From Clostridium sp. 12(A) (GTDB taxonomy: Bacteria > Bacillota > Clostridia > Lachnospirales > Lachnospiraceae), in NCBI GenBank assembly GCA_000526575.1, contig JAGI01000002.1, forward strand, positions 1 through 64,000: DNA of 64,000 nt, in the 5' to 3' direction. The notes under the pieces were generated by a model. That model saw nothing but the letters and a program-made list of their open reading frames with translations. It did not search any database and had not been told where the DNA came from. Positions 55,605 to 63,723 of the stretch are shown one piece after another. The first letter of the stretch is position 1; the number at the start of each line of letters is the position of its first letter. A program made the translations under genes and the position numbers.

Positions 55605-57118
55605 AAATCCATGACCCGAAAGGAAAATTCATAGGAAAAAAGAATCTGTGCATTGGCGGGATCGAATGACGTCAAGTCTGCAATTTTACCGATGCGGTAA
55701 AAAAAGGTGCTTTTATGTATATGAAGGTAATTGGAAGTATTTAAGGCATTGCGGTTATTTAAAAAATAAGCCTTTAACGTTTTTATATATTCTGTATTAT
55801 TTTCCTGGTCATATTTTTGCAGAAACAAAAGATCCGGGTGAATGATGGTCTCAGCATTGATGTCATTTTGAGCGGCCTCCAGAAGATGGTTCAAATAGTT
55901 GTCTTCGTAATTGAGACAGCGCTCCTTCCTCACACATTTTTTATTCTTCAACATGAATATGACCTGGTTATAATAACGCCAGGTGTCCAGAATTTTTTCG
56001 AACCGATAACTGATTGCAGCATTAATCTGGTTCAGTTGTAGAAAATGAGTCAGCTTATGTTTGTCAATTGACTGATAGGGGTCTTTGTAGCTACTGGTGT
56101 GCAAAAGAATTACAGTCCCTTTGTAAAAGAAAGCCATGCTGTGTTTAAAAATTCCTGATAGCTGGTCTATATAGTAATTGGGGTTCAACTGGTGGTTGGA
56201 AAAACCATGAAAGGTGAATCCCAGCACCCAGAAGTACTGGTAAAAAGGTTCCCCCAGTTGTACTAAGTGCCGAACTGCAATGGTCTCACTGTGCAGATTC
56301 TGCTCTATTAAGTCGGTTAAGAAACACTCATATTTCAAACCTGTTTTTTCTGCATAACACTCAGCCTTTTGCATTTCTAAGGATATCAGCTTTGATAAAT
56401 TCATAACAAAGGCACTGTCCGCAGCTTCAAAGGGGCGGTAAAGGGAGCTTATACATAAGTATCCGACAGCGGCACGTCTGATATGGATGCTGCAAAAAAG
56501 GTAAGCGATTCCGGGAGAATCATCAATTTCCACAACCATGGGAGAGGAAGAGGTGAATAAATGCTGAAGAACCTCTTTTTCTTTCATATTCCGAATAAAC
56601 TCATTTTTTAGATAGAATTTCTTTTCATAAACATCAAATTTATCATCAAAACGTTCTTTCGGGCTGGAGGCAAGGACGGAAAAGCTTGTGGTACATAAGG
56701 TTATGGGGTTATTCAGATAGGACCTTGCCGTGTCAAGCATACTCTGGTAACCATATCCTGCCTGCAATACTTGAAAAACTTCATCAATTTTTAAATCTGC
56801 TTTGCGGCTGGCATATAATTCCTGTTGTATGCAGTTTAGGACCGCAAACGAGTCCAGGTCTTCGTTGATGTATAATCGGCTTAAGTCTTTACACTCCCCA
56901 CAGCAGTTGAGTAATAGAATGCAACCGTCTGGAATGGGAGGAGGAAAATCCTTATAATTTCCTATGTAAAGGGTATGGGGGTCAAGGGGTAACTGGTCGT
57001 CATGAGGAGGCAGCAGGTAATAAACACTCTCTATCCGCTGGTCGGAAAAAACGGGTCCATGAACATGAATCTGAAAGGTATCTTGAATATTTCTTATAAT
57101 AGTTTCTAAACAAGCCAT
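55601..57118 (-). CDS. PucR/CdaR-type transcriptional regulator
   Basis: The 505-residue protein has an N-terminal sensory region, a middle GAF-like region (~130-250) and a C-terminal PucR helix-turn-helix (HTH_30) in TLKAYFLNNRNALNTSNYLHIHKSTFFYRIGKI. Such regulators activate catabolic operons (purine, sugar acid, xenobiotic). ATG 57118 is chosen with AAAAGGAGATAAA upstream, rather than the 27-codon longer frame. It is divergent from the flavoprotein operon across ~230 bases and tail-to-tail with the PhlG-like gene, so it most likely controls the flavoprotein operon. Ligand unknown; a polyphenol derivative is plausible. Confidence 0.85.
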   Translation of the reverse strand: MACLETIIRNIQDTFQIHVHGPVFSDQRIESVYYLLPPHDDQLPLDPHTLYIGNYKDFPPPIPDGCILLLNCCGECKDLSRLYINEDLDSFAVLNCIQQELYASRKADLKIDEVFQVLQAGYGYQSMLDTARSYLNNPITLCTTSFSVLASSPKERFDDKFDVYEKKFYLKNEFIRNMKEKEVLQHLFTSSSPMVVEIDDSPGIAYLFCSIHIRRAAVGYLCISSLYRPFEAADSAFVMNLSKLISLEMQKAECYAEKTGLKYECFLTDLIEQNLHSETIAVRHLVQLGEPFYQYFWVLGFTFHGFSNHQLNPNYYIDQLSGIFKHSMAFFYKGTVILLHTSSYKDPYQSIDKHKLTHFLQLNQINAAISYRFEKILDTWRYYNQVIFMLKNKKCVRKERCLNYEDNYLNHLLEAAQNDINAETIIHPDLLFLQKYDQENNTEYIKTLKAYFLNNRNALNTSNYLHIHKSTFFYRIGKIADLTSFDPANAQILFSYEFSFRVMDF

Positions 57119-57347
57119 TTTATCTCCTTTTTGATTAAGACAACTGTAGGAAATGATCCCATCCATATGAGAAAAATATTCGATAACTGTTGGAAGCATC
57201 TTCTATTATATCATGTTACTATTTTAACAAGTACCAATAAATAAGTATTTTATAGATAGTTACATAACAGAGATATTTACAGAGGTATTAAAACGTTACT
57301 TTCTATGATTGTACTAAATTTTATAAAAATAGAAAAGGAGAATATGT

Positions 57348-58292
57348 ATGTCAGTAAAAATTTTAGGAGTCAGTACGGGGCGTAAAAACAGCAATTGTGA
57401 TATTTTGTTAAAGGAGGCACTTCTTGCATGTCAGGAGGAGGGAGCCGATGTTACAATGATCAATTTGAGAGATTACAACATCATAGATTGTACCGGATGC
57501 ACTTCATGTACTATAGGCATGTCACAAGGAAAAAACACGGGCTGTGTACTAGATGAAAAGGACGATAAGAAGAGAATTATGGAAGTGCTGTTAAAAGCTG
57601 ACGGTGTTATTTTTGCAGCTCCCACCTATGACTTACAGGCGTGTTCCGTATTTGCAAAGTTTGCCCAGAGAAGCTTAAGCTATGAGAACGCATTTCTTGA
57701 GTCCATTGGAGCAATTGAGCACAAGGACAGAGTCAGCGCTTTGATCGCTGTAGGGGGGTCTACCCGTTCCTGGCAGTCTATGGCGCTGGAATCCATGCAG
57801 GCAGCAATGTTCACATCGGACTTTAAAGTTGTAGATATGTATCTTGCGACCAGAGTGCCAGCTCCGGCTCAATGTCTCCTTCATGACGATATGTTAGAAC
57901 GGATGGTGCAAATGGGGAAAAACATTATGACTGCAATCCAGACTCCTGTGGAAGAGCGCAAATGGCTGGGAGAGGAAGACATGGGTTGGTGTCCGAATTG
58001 CCATTCCAATGCGCTGATTTTGGGAGAGGTGCAGTGGGATGGACTCCATTTTCCCGTCGAATGCCAGGTATGCGGTGCCGGTGGAACCCTTGAAAAAGCA
58101 GAGGGTGGAAAGTGGAAATTTGTAATTCAAGAGGATGGGCTTATCAGAGACCGCACCACACTGGAAGGCAGAGGACATCATCTGGAAGAAATTATACATA
58201 CACAGGGTGGGTTCTTCTCTGATCCAGAGAAACGAAAAATCGCCAAAGAAAAGTTAGAAAAATACAAAAACTTAAATTTTAAAACCATATAA
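57348..58292 (+). CDS. Flavodoxin-fold NAD(P)H:FMN reductase-like protein with C-terminal zinc-ribbon-like domain
   Basis: A 314-residue protein: N-terminal flavodoxin-like FMN domain (ILGVSTGRKNSNCDILLKEAL, ~1-190, with DGVIFAAPTYDLQACSVF as phosphate/FMN region) having the TGCTSCTIG Cys pair typical of clostridial FMN reductase relatives, followed by a CPNC..CQVCG four-Cys segment (~218-250) resembling a small zinc ribbon or rubredoxin-like site. It could pass electrons between the NADH module and the FAD protein next door. SD AAAAGGAGAATATGT. First of four genes spaced 24, 41 and 12 bases apart. Exact partner and reaction are unknown. Confidence 0.8.
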   Translation: MSVKILGVSTGRKNSNCDILLKEALLACQEEGADVTMINLRDYNIIDCTGCTSCTIGMSQGKNTGCVLDEKDDKKRIMEVLLKADGVIFAAPTYDLQACSVFAKFAQRSLSYENAFLESIGAIEHKDRVSALIAVGGSTRSWQSMALESMQAAMFTSDFKVVDMYLATRVPAPAQCLLHDDMLERMVQMGKNIMTAIQTPVEERKWLGEEDMGWCPNCHSNALILGEVQWDGLHFPVECQVCGAGGTLEKAEGGKWKFVIQEDGLIRDRTTLEGRGHHLEEIIHTQGGFFSDPEKRKIAKEKLEKYKNLNFKTI

Positions 58293-58316
58293 ATACGAAG
58301 AGACGGAGGTATTTCA

Positions 58317-59798
58317 ATGAAGCAGTTACAGACAGATGTTATTGCGGTTGCAGCAGGACTTTCTGGTTTGGCAGCAGGCATTTCTGCAGCTGAAAATGGG
58401 GCGAAAGTAATTATATTTGAAAAATCCAATACAACGGGCGGCGCTGCCAATATGGGAATGGGACCTCTTGGGGTGGGGTCTCCCATACAGAAGGAGCATA
58501 TGATTTCCCTGACAGCTGGCGAAGCATTCCGTAAGCACATGTATTATACCCATTACCGGGTAGATGCGCGTCTGGTCCGGGATTACTATTTCAAGTCAGG
58601 AGAGACCATTGAATGGCTCATGGACATGGGAGTCGAATTTTTGGGCGTACAAAGGGCGTTTAATGCACCGGAAGCTACTAGGGCATATTCGGATGGGGAG
58701 TTTACCTGGCATGTAGTAAAACCAGAAGGCGGTGGAGCACCCGGCCCCCGCTGTGCAACGGCTATGATAAAGAAAATGACGGAACGGGCCAAGGAACTGG
58801 GAATTGAATTTTACATGGAGACTCCTGTTTCAAAAGTGATAATGGAAGATGGTAAGGCTGTAGGTGTCATTGCCAGAGACAGAGCTGGAGAAGAAATAGA
58901 GGCTAGGGCTAAGTCCGTGATTCTGGCAACCGGTGGGTTTGGGGATAATCCGGAAATGATTCGGGAACAGACTGGATATGAATTTGGTAAGACTATCTTT
59001 AATTTCGCCATCCCCGGAATGAAGGGAGATGGAATCAAAATGGCATGTGAAGCCGGTGCCGGACAGGCTCCCTGTACCATGGAGCTGATGTACCAGCTTC
59101 CAGATAACATGAATCATTTTATCCTGGACGGAGCATTTCGTCAGCCATGTCTCTGGGTCAATCGTAATGGATACCGCTTTATGCCGGAAGACCAGATTGC
59201 CAACACTACCTTTACAGGCAATGCCATTTCCACTCAGCCAGGGTATGTAGCGTATTCTATTTTTGACAGTAAGTTATTAAAGAAATATAAGAAAAAAGGC
59301 CCGGATATCATATCTCATGTGCATCCTCACGATTTATTTGACCACTTTGACGATCAGTGGGAGCGGGATCTGGCGGCTGGATATGAACCCATCTGCCAGG
59401 CGGATACCATAGAAGAATTGGCAGAGAAAGCCGGAATAGATCCGGAGGGGCTCGTGAAACAAGTGGAAGAGTACAATGAGATGTGCGATGGTGGATTTGA
59501 TGAGATTTTTGAAAAAAACAGAGCCTATATGCAGCCCATTGAGAAGGGACCATTTTATTGCTGCCGTCAGAATGTAGGAGCTTACGGCACTTTGGGCGGA
59601 GTAAAGATTAATCATAAGACGCAGGTTTTGAGCAAAGAGGCAAAGGTCATTCCGGGACTTTATTGTGTGGGCACAGATGCGTGCAATATTTTTGGAGATA
59701 GTTACCCATTCATCCTTTCGGGAAATTCAATGGGATTTTGCTTAAACAGTGGAAGAATTGCAGGAGAAAATGCAGCAGAAGAAGCGGTTGAGTATTAA
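58317..59798 (+). CDS. FAD-binding fumarate-reductase-family oxidoreductase
   Basis: A 493-residue flavoprotein of the soluble fumarate reductase/flavocytochrome c/urocanate reductase group: N-terminal FAD-binding strand (AVAAGLSGLAAGISAAENGAKV), FEKSNTTGGAAN, the large active-site domain, and C-terminal FIL SGNSMGFCLNSGRIAGENAA. The first Gly of the usual GxGxxG is Ala (AAGLSG), a noticeable change. No heme or Cys-rich electron domain is fused, so electrons must come from the Fe-S partners encoded next. It likely reduces an activated C=C bond of an unknown compound; no signal peptide, so cytoplasmic. Reduction of a chalcone, hydroxycinnamate or similar enoate is inferred only from the neighbouring pathway. 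Confidence 0.82.
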   Translation: MKQLQTDVIAVAAGLSGLAAGISAAENGAKVIIFEKSNTTGGAANMGMGPLGVGSPIQKEHMISLTAGEAFRKHMYYTHYRVDARLVRDYYFKSGETIEWLMDMGVEFLGVQRAFNAPEATRAYSDGEFTWHVVKPEGGGAPGPRCATAMIKKMTERAKELGIEFYMETPVSKVIMEDGKAVGVIARDRAGEEIEARAKSVILATGGFGDNPEMIREQTGYEFGKTIFNFAIPGMKGDGIKMACEAGAGQAPCTMELMYQLPDNMNHFILDGAFRQPCLWVNRNGYRFMPEDQIANTTFTGNAISTQPGYVAYSIFDSKLLKKYKKKGPDIISHVHPHDLFDHFDDQWERDLAAGYEPICQADTIEELAEKAGIDPEGLVKQVEEYNEMCDGGFDEIFEKNRAYMQPIEKGPFYCCRQNVGAYGTLGGVKINHKTQVLSKEAKVIPGLYCVGTDACNIFGDSYPFILSGNSMGFCLNSGRIAGENAAEEAVEY

Positions 59799-59839
59799 TG
59801 TCTTAGAATCTGAGCGCTGATCCGTTCAATGGAGGAAAT

Positions 59840-61930
59840 ATGTGGTTAACAATTAATGATAAGCAGATAGAGGCAAACGAAGGAATGTCTGTCTTAAATG
59901 CTGCTTTGGAGGCAGGAATATACATTCCACATCTTTGCGGACATCCTGATTTGGAGGCTGTAGGTGGATGCCGTCTGTGTTCGGTAGAAATTGAGGGCAT
60001 GAATCAGGCAGTTCCTTCCTGTATGATAAAGGTGCAGGAGGGGATGAAGGTTACTGTTAATGGACCCAAAGCAGAAAAAACCAGAAAGACGGCAATGGAA
60101 CTGATCCTTGCAACCCATCCGGCAGACTGTACCGGATGTCCAAAGTACGGAAAATGTGAATTGCAGTCCATGTATCAATATCTGGGTGTGGGTCCTGAGC
60201 GGTGGAAAAAGAAGACCAGAACAGTTCCCACCGATGAGAGCAATCCCCTGATCAGGCATTTGTTTACCAGATGCGTCCGTTGCGGACGCTGTGTGCGTGC
60301 CTGTCGGGAGCTTCGTGGAGTGAAGGTGCTGGATTTCCAAACAACCGAGGAAGGAGTTCGTATCGGAACTGACGGTAACATCTCCTTAATAGAAGCAGGG
60401 TGTAAATTTTGTGGGGCCTGCATTGAAGTTTGCCCTACCGGCTCCATTATGGATGCCTTGGGACAGATAAGCGAAGACGTGTCTTACGGGGAGCACGTGG
60501 TTCCTTGCAGGACGGCATGTCCAGCGCACACAGACATTCCCAGGTACTTGAGGTACATAAAAGAGGGAGATTATGAAAAAGCAACGTCCGTCATCCGAGA
60601 AAAGCTTCCTTTTCCGGAAACACTGGGTTGTATCTGCAATCACGTATGCGAAACAGCCTGTAAGCGCAATGAACTTGGAGAGCCTCTTTCTATCTGTAAG
60701 TTAAAAAGAGCCGCTGCTGCCTCACATTCTGATGAATGGAAGAAAAACAGAAAGAGTGCAGCTCCCACAGGAAAAAAGGCAGCCATTATCGGAGCCGGTC
60801 CGGCTGGTCTGACAGCGGCCTATTATCTGGCAAAGAAAGGCCATGAGGTAACCGTTTTTGAGGCCAACGAAAAAGCGGGGGGACAGTGTCGTTATGGCAT
60901 CCCCTCCTACCGGCTGCCAGATGAGGTTCTGGACCGTGAGATTAGTGATATCCTGGAAGTAGGCGTCAAGCTCAAGGTAAATACTACGTCAGAAGCACCA
61001 GAAGTTCTTTTAAAACAGGGATATGATACGGTTTTGATTGCAATTGGTACCCATAAGGGTATCTTGCTGCCTCTGGAGGGAAATAAGCTTTCCGGAGTCA
61101 TTCTTAATACGGATTTCCTAAAAAATGCACGAAGAGACCAGATTAGTGATCTTGGTAAAAAAGTGATGGTGCTGGGCGGTGGAAATGTTGCTTATGACTG
61201 CGCAAGAACAGCCCTCCGTCTGGGAGCAGATGAGGTACATATTGCTTGCCTGGAAAGCAAGAATAACATGACTGCGGATGCAGAAGAAATCAAGGAGGGA
61301 AAGGACGAAGGAATCATTCTTCATTCCGGCTATTCGTTTCTTCGCATTACAGGAAATACAAAGGTACAGGGCGTAGAGCTTCAAAAAGTAGATCAGTTTT
61401 ATTTTGATGAAAACAGAAAAGCAGTGATAAAACTTGTAGAGGGGTCCCAGGAAATCATTCCTGTGGATCATGTGATTTTTGCTGTAGGACAGGCTCCTGA
61501 TGGGACGAATACGTTGGGAGTCGAGCTGAATCACGGTTCCTATGTAAAGGTAAACAGCTCATTTTCTACCAGCGTGCCCGGAGTTTATGGGGCAGGTGAT
61601 GTGGTAACGGGAACAAAATCTGTGATAGAAGCAATTGCAGCCGGGAGACAATCTGCCATAGAGATGGACCGTTATCTTGGTGGGGACGGAGATATCTCAG
61701 AAGAACTGCTTAAAAAGGAAATGGCGGATCCGTTTCTTGGAAGAACGGAAGGTTTTGGAAACTTAGAACGGCTCACCCCTTCTCGATTGGAACCTCAGGA
61801 GCGGAAAAAAAGCTTTGCTGCGGTGGAGCAACCCTTTACCTGTGGAGAAGCATCATGCGAGGCCGGACGCTGCCTGCAATGTGATCTTAGGCTGAATATA
61901 ACAAATCCAAAGCTTTGGAACGAATATTAG
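59840..61930 (+). CDS. NuoG/GltD-like Fe-S flavoprotein (NAD(P)H oxidoreductase)
   Basis: The 696-residue protein fuses a 2Fe-2S ferredoxin (~1-78, CGHPDLEAVGGCRLC), a NuoG-type His-Cys cluster motif (HPADCTGCPKYGKCELQ), two 4Fe-4S motifs (CVRCGRCVRACRE and CKFCGACIEVCPTG) and a GltD-like NAD(P)/FAD domain (~310-620: AAIIGAGPAGLTAAYYLAKKG, VMVLGGGNVAYDCARTA, VYGAGDVVTGT), with four more Cys at the C-terminus (CGEASCEAGRCLQCD). Such fusions appear in electron-confurcating formate dehydrogenases, hydrogenases and sulfide/glutamate-synthase-like enzymes. ATG 59840 with AATGGAGGAAATAT upstream. It probably feeds electrons from NAD(P)H or ferredoxin to the FAD protein just upstream. Confidence 0.85.
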   Translation: MWLTINDKQIEANEGMSVLNAALEAGIYIPHLCGHPDLEAVGGCRLCSVEIEGMNQAVPSCMIKVQEGMKVTVNGPKAEKTRKTAMELILATHPADCTGCPKYGKCELQSMYQYLGVGPERWKKKTRTVPTDESNPLIRHLFTRCVRCGRCVRACRELRGVKVLDFQTTEEGVRIGTDGNISLIEAGCKFCGACIEVCPTGSIMDALGQISEDVSYGEHVVPCRTACPAHTDIPRYLRYIKEGDYEKATSVIREKLPFPETLGCICNHVCETACKRNELGEPLSICKLKRAAAASHSDEWKKNRKSAAPTGKKAAIIGAGPAGLTAAYYLAKKGHEVTVFEANEKAGGQCRYGIPSYRLPDEVLDREISDILEVGVKLKVNTTSEAPEVLLKQGYDTVLIAIGTHKGILLPLEGNKLSGVILNTDFLKNARRDQISDLGKKVMVLGGGNVAYDCARTALRLGADEVHIACLESKNNMTADAEEIKEGKDEGIILHSGYSFLRITGNTKVQGVELQKVDQFYFDENRKAVIKLVEGSQEIIPVDHVIFAVGQAPDGTNTLGVELNHGSYVKVNSSFSTSVPGVYGAGDVVTGTKSVIEAIAAGRQSAIEMDRYLGGDGDISEELLKKEMADPFLGRTEGFGNLERLTPSRLEPQERKKSFAAVEQPFTCGEASCEAGRCLQCDLRLNITNPKLWNEY

Positions 61931-61942
61931 GAGGAACAAAGG

Positions 61943-63031
61943 ATGATGGATATAATTATTTGCAATGCAGTGCCGGCTTATCATGAGGCACCTGTTTCTC
62001 CTAAGCTTTTAAACGATAACAAGGAAAAAGTCTTGGAAGCGTTATTTAAGAAACCTGCCAGTAATCGATATCTGATAGTACCAAAAGACGGTTGGGGCTG
62101 GGATAAACCTGAGGGCCTGACAATTATCGAGGCCAGTCATAAATCCGGTTTTACTTATGGAAATTTATCTGCCTTAAAAAAGGTATCAGAGGGAGAAAAA
62201 ACCATTCCACTATGCCGTAACGATGCGTTTACGGCGGGGGAAAGCATGGTGGTAACGGTTGAAGAATTGCTAAATGCCGGGAAAAAGAACGTATACGTTG
62301 GAGGTAAGGCAGAGAATAAGGGGATTCTTGATTTTGGAAGGATAACAACTCCGGCAGAAATACTAGCTTCCTCTGGTGTACAGGGGAATTTTAAGGCAAT
62401 GTACTTCGGTCATCCAATGGGAATCTTTATCAATGAAACCATGTTGAATCAACCCATGGAACTAACCACGGATTATATTGAAATTCTGAACGAGACAGAT
62501 TGCATGCTGGATTTTCTTCTTAAGACCGCAGACAGATACGGAAAAGAAGCTTGTGGAAGATGTTTATTTGGTCATGAAGGTGTATTTCAGATACGCATGT
62601 TTTTAACGGATATGACCTTAAAAAAAGGGAAAATATCCGATCTGGACCTAATGTTAGAATTATGCCATGAGATGCAGCAGCAGTCTCTGTGTGAGGCGGG
62701 TGTTTCCATTGCCAATACGGTGGAGAGTGCTCTTGAGCATTTCAAAAGTGAGATAGAAGAACATATCACAAGGAAAAGCTGTAAAGCAGGAGTGTGCCAG
62801 AAGTTTTTAACGTTTCATATTCTGCCTGATCTGTGTACTGGCTGTAATGAATGCTCGGATGTTTGTGAGGATGATGCCATTCTTGGGAAAAAGAAATTTA
62901 TCCATATCATCGACCAGGAAGAATGCTCCGGGTGTGGTGATTGCATAGATGCCTGTGAGGAGAAAGCAATTATAATAGCAGGAGTAGTTAAACCCAAATG
63001 TCCTAAAAAGCCAATACCATGTAAAAATTAA
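61943..63031 (+). CDS. NuoF C-terminus-like protein with two ferredoxin clusters
   Basis: A 362-residue protein with SLBB-like/NuoF features in the middle (AEILASSGVQGNFKAMYFGHPMGIFI) and a Cys segment (CGRCLFGHEG) that resembles the 4Fe-4S motif of NuoF (CGxCxPCR) but with Leu-Phe-Gly in place of the later Cys, then a C-terminal 2[4Fe-4S] domain (CTGCNECSDVC and CSGCGDCIDAC). It lacks the NuoF N-terminal FMN/NADH domain, so it cannot be a full NADH dehydrogenase subunit. Start ATG follows AGGAGGAACAAAG. Last gene of the operon, followed by a terminator. Likely the electron wire between the Fe-S flavoprotein and the FAD reductase. Confidence 0.8.
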   Translation: MMDIIICNAVPAYHEAPVSPKLLNDNKEKVLEALFKKPASNRYLIVPKDGWGWDKPEGLTIIEASHKSGFTYGNLSALKKVSEGEKTIPLCRNDAFTAGESMVVTVEELLNAGKKNVYVGGKAENKGILDFGRITTPAEILASSGVQGNFKAMYFGHPMGIFINETMLNQPMELTTDYIEILNETDCMLDFLLKTADRYGKEACGRCLFGHEGVFQIRMFLTDMTLKKGKISDLDLMLELCHEMQQQSLCEAGVSIANTVESALEHFKSEIEEHITRKSCKAGVCQKFLTFHILPDLCTGCNECSDVCEDDAILGKKKFIHIIDQEECSGCGDCIDACEEKAIIIAGVVKPKCPKKPIPCKN

Positions 63032-63054
63032 AAGATAGTATATCGTTTTATAAA

Positions 63055-63100
63055 GACAGAAAGCAAGCCGAATCATTCCCGGTCTTTGCTTTCTGTTTTT
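63055..63100 (+). terminator. Terminator of the flavoprotein operon
   Basis: ACAGAAAGCAA pairs with TTGCTTTCTGT (18-19 base loop), followed by T4. It lies just after the last Fe-S gene and just before the convergent lipoprotein stop. Confidence 0.8.
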
Positions 63101-63107
63101 ATGAAAC

Positions 63108-63518
63108 TTAATATAATTTTCCGTCTATTAACACCATGGGAATTCTGGCCCATTGAGTGCTTTGCTCAGACTCAATCAAGGAGATATGGAATACTTCATT
63201 GATTTTGGCAGGGTAGCTCTCTTTTATGTCATCCATGTATCCAATCCGGATCTTATCTCCTATAGCAGCTTTGCTGAGATATAGAAGAGAGTCCTCATCA
63301 TCTATATTTGATGTTGAGATTTCAATTTTGTCAGCGCTATTTCTCTCCGTCGTTCCTTCTGCGGGCTCAACAAGTAAGCTGTTTGAACTTACAGACAGAA
63401 CCGTAGCTTCAAAATATTTTTCCTTATTAGATACTTTTGAGGCTTTATTCCAATCACATCCTGTCAATGCGAAACTGCCTATCAGTGAAATTATAAATAG
63501 AGTAATAATCCGATTCAA
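63108..63518 (-). CDS. Small lipoprotein of unknown function
   Basis: A 136-residue protein with a clear lipoprotein signal (TLFIISLIGSFALTGC, lipobox LTGC) followed by a short linker and a globular domain of ~105 residues (EATVLSVSSNSLLVEPAEG, IGDKIRIGYM) that has an OB-like feel. The start is a TTG at 63516-63518, preceded by AAAAGGATGTGTTTTA; no ATG is available in a suitable place. The motif EATVLSVSSNSLLVEP suggests a DUF3221-type domain common in Firmicute lipoproteins. Function unknown; no genetic partner is seen. Confidence 0.75.
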   Translation of the reverse strand: MNRIITLFIISLIGSFALTGCDWNKASKVSNKEKYFEATVLSVSSNSLLVEPAEGTTERNSADKIEISTSNIDDEDSLLYLSKAAIGDKIRIGYMDDIKESYPAKINEVFHISLIESEQSTQWARIPMVLIDGKLY

Positions 63519-63667
63519 TAAAACACATCCTTTTCCTGTTAATGAGATTTCAACCTTATTTAATTCCTTATTTTATAGAAAAAAGTATACCATAAGTGGA
63601 TGAGGGGTTACAAGGAATAACTTCTTACATTAATTTGAAGACAAAGATATCTTTAGACGCAGCAAAA

Positions 63668-63711
63668 AGAATGTTGGAAGTGCGCTGTTTAAGTACACCT
63701 CCAACATTCTG
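63668..63711 (-). terminator. Terminator of the peptidoglycan-binding gene
   Basis: On the minus strand AGAATGTTGGA pairs with TCCAACATTCT and T5 follows. It lies 13 bases past the stop of the leftward gene. Confidence 0.8.
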
Positions 63712-63723
63712 ACTGTGCCAATA

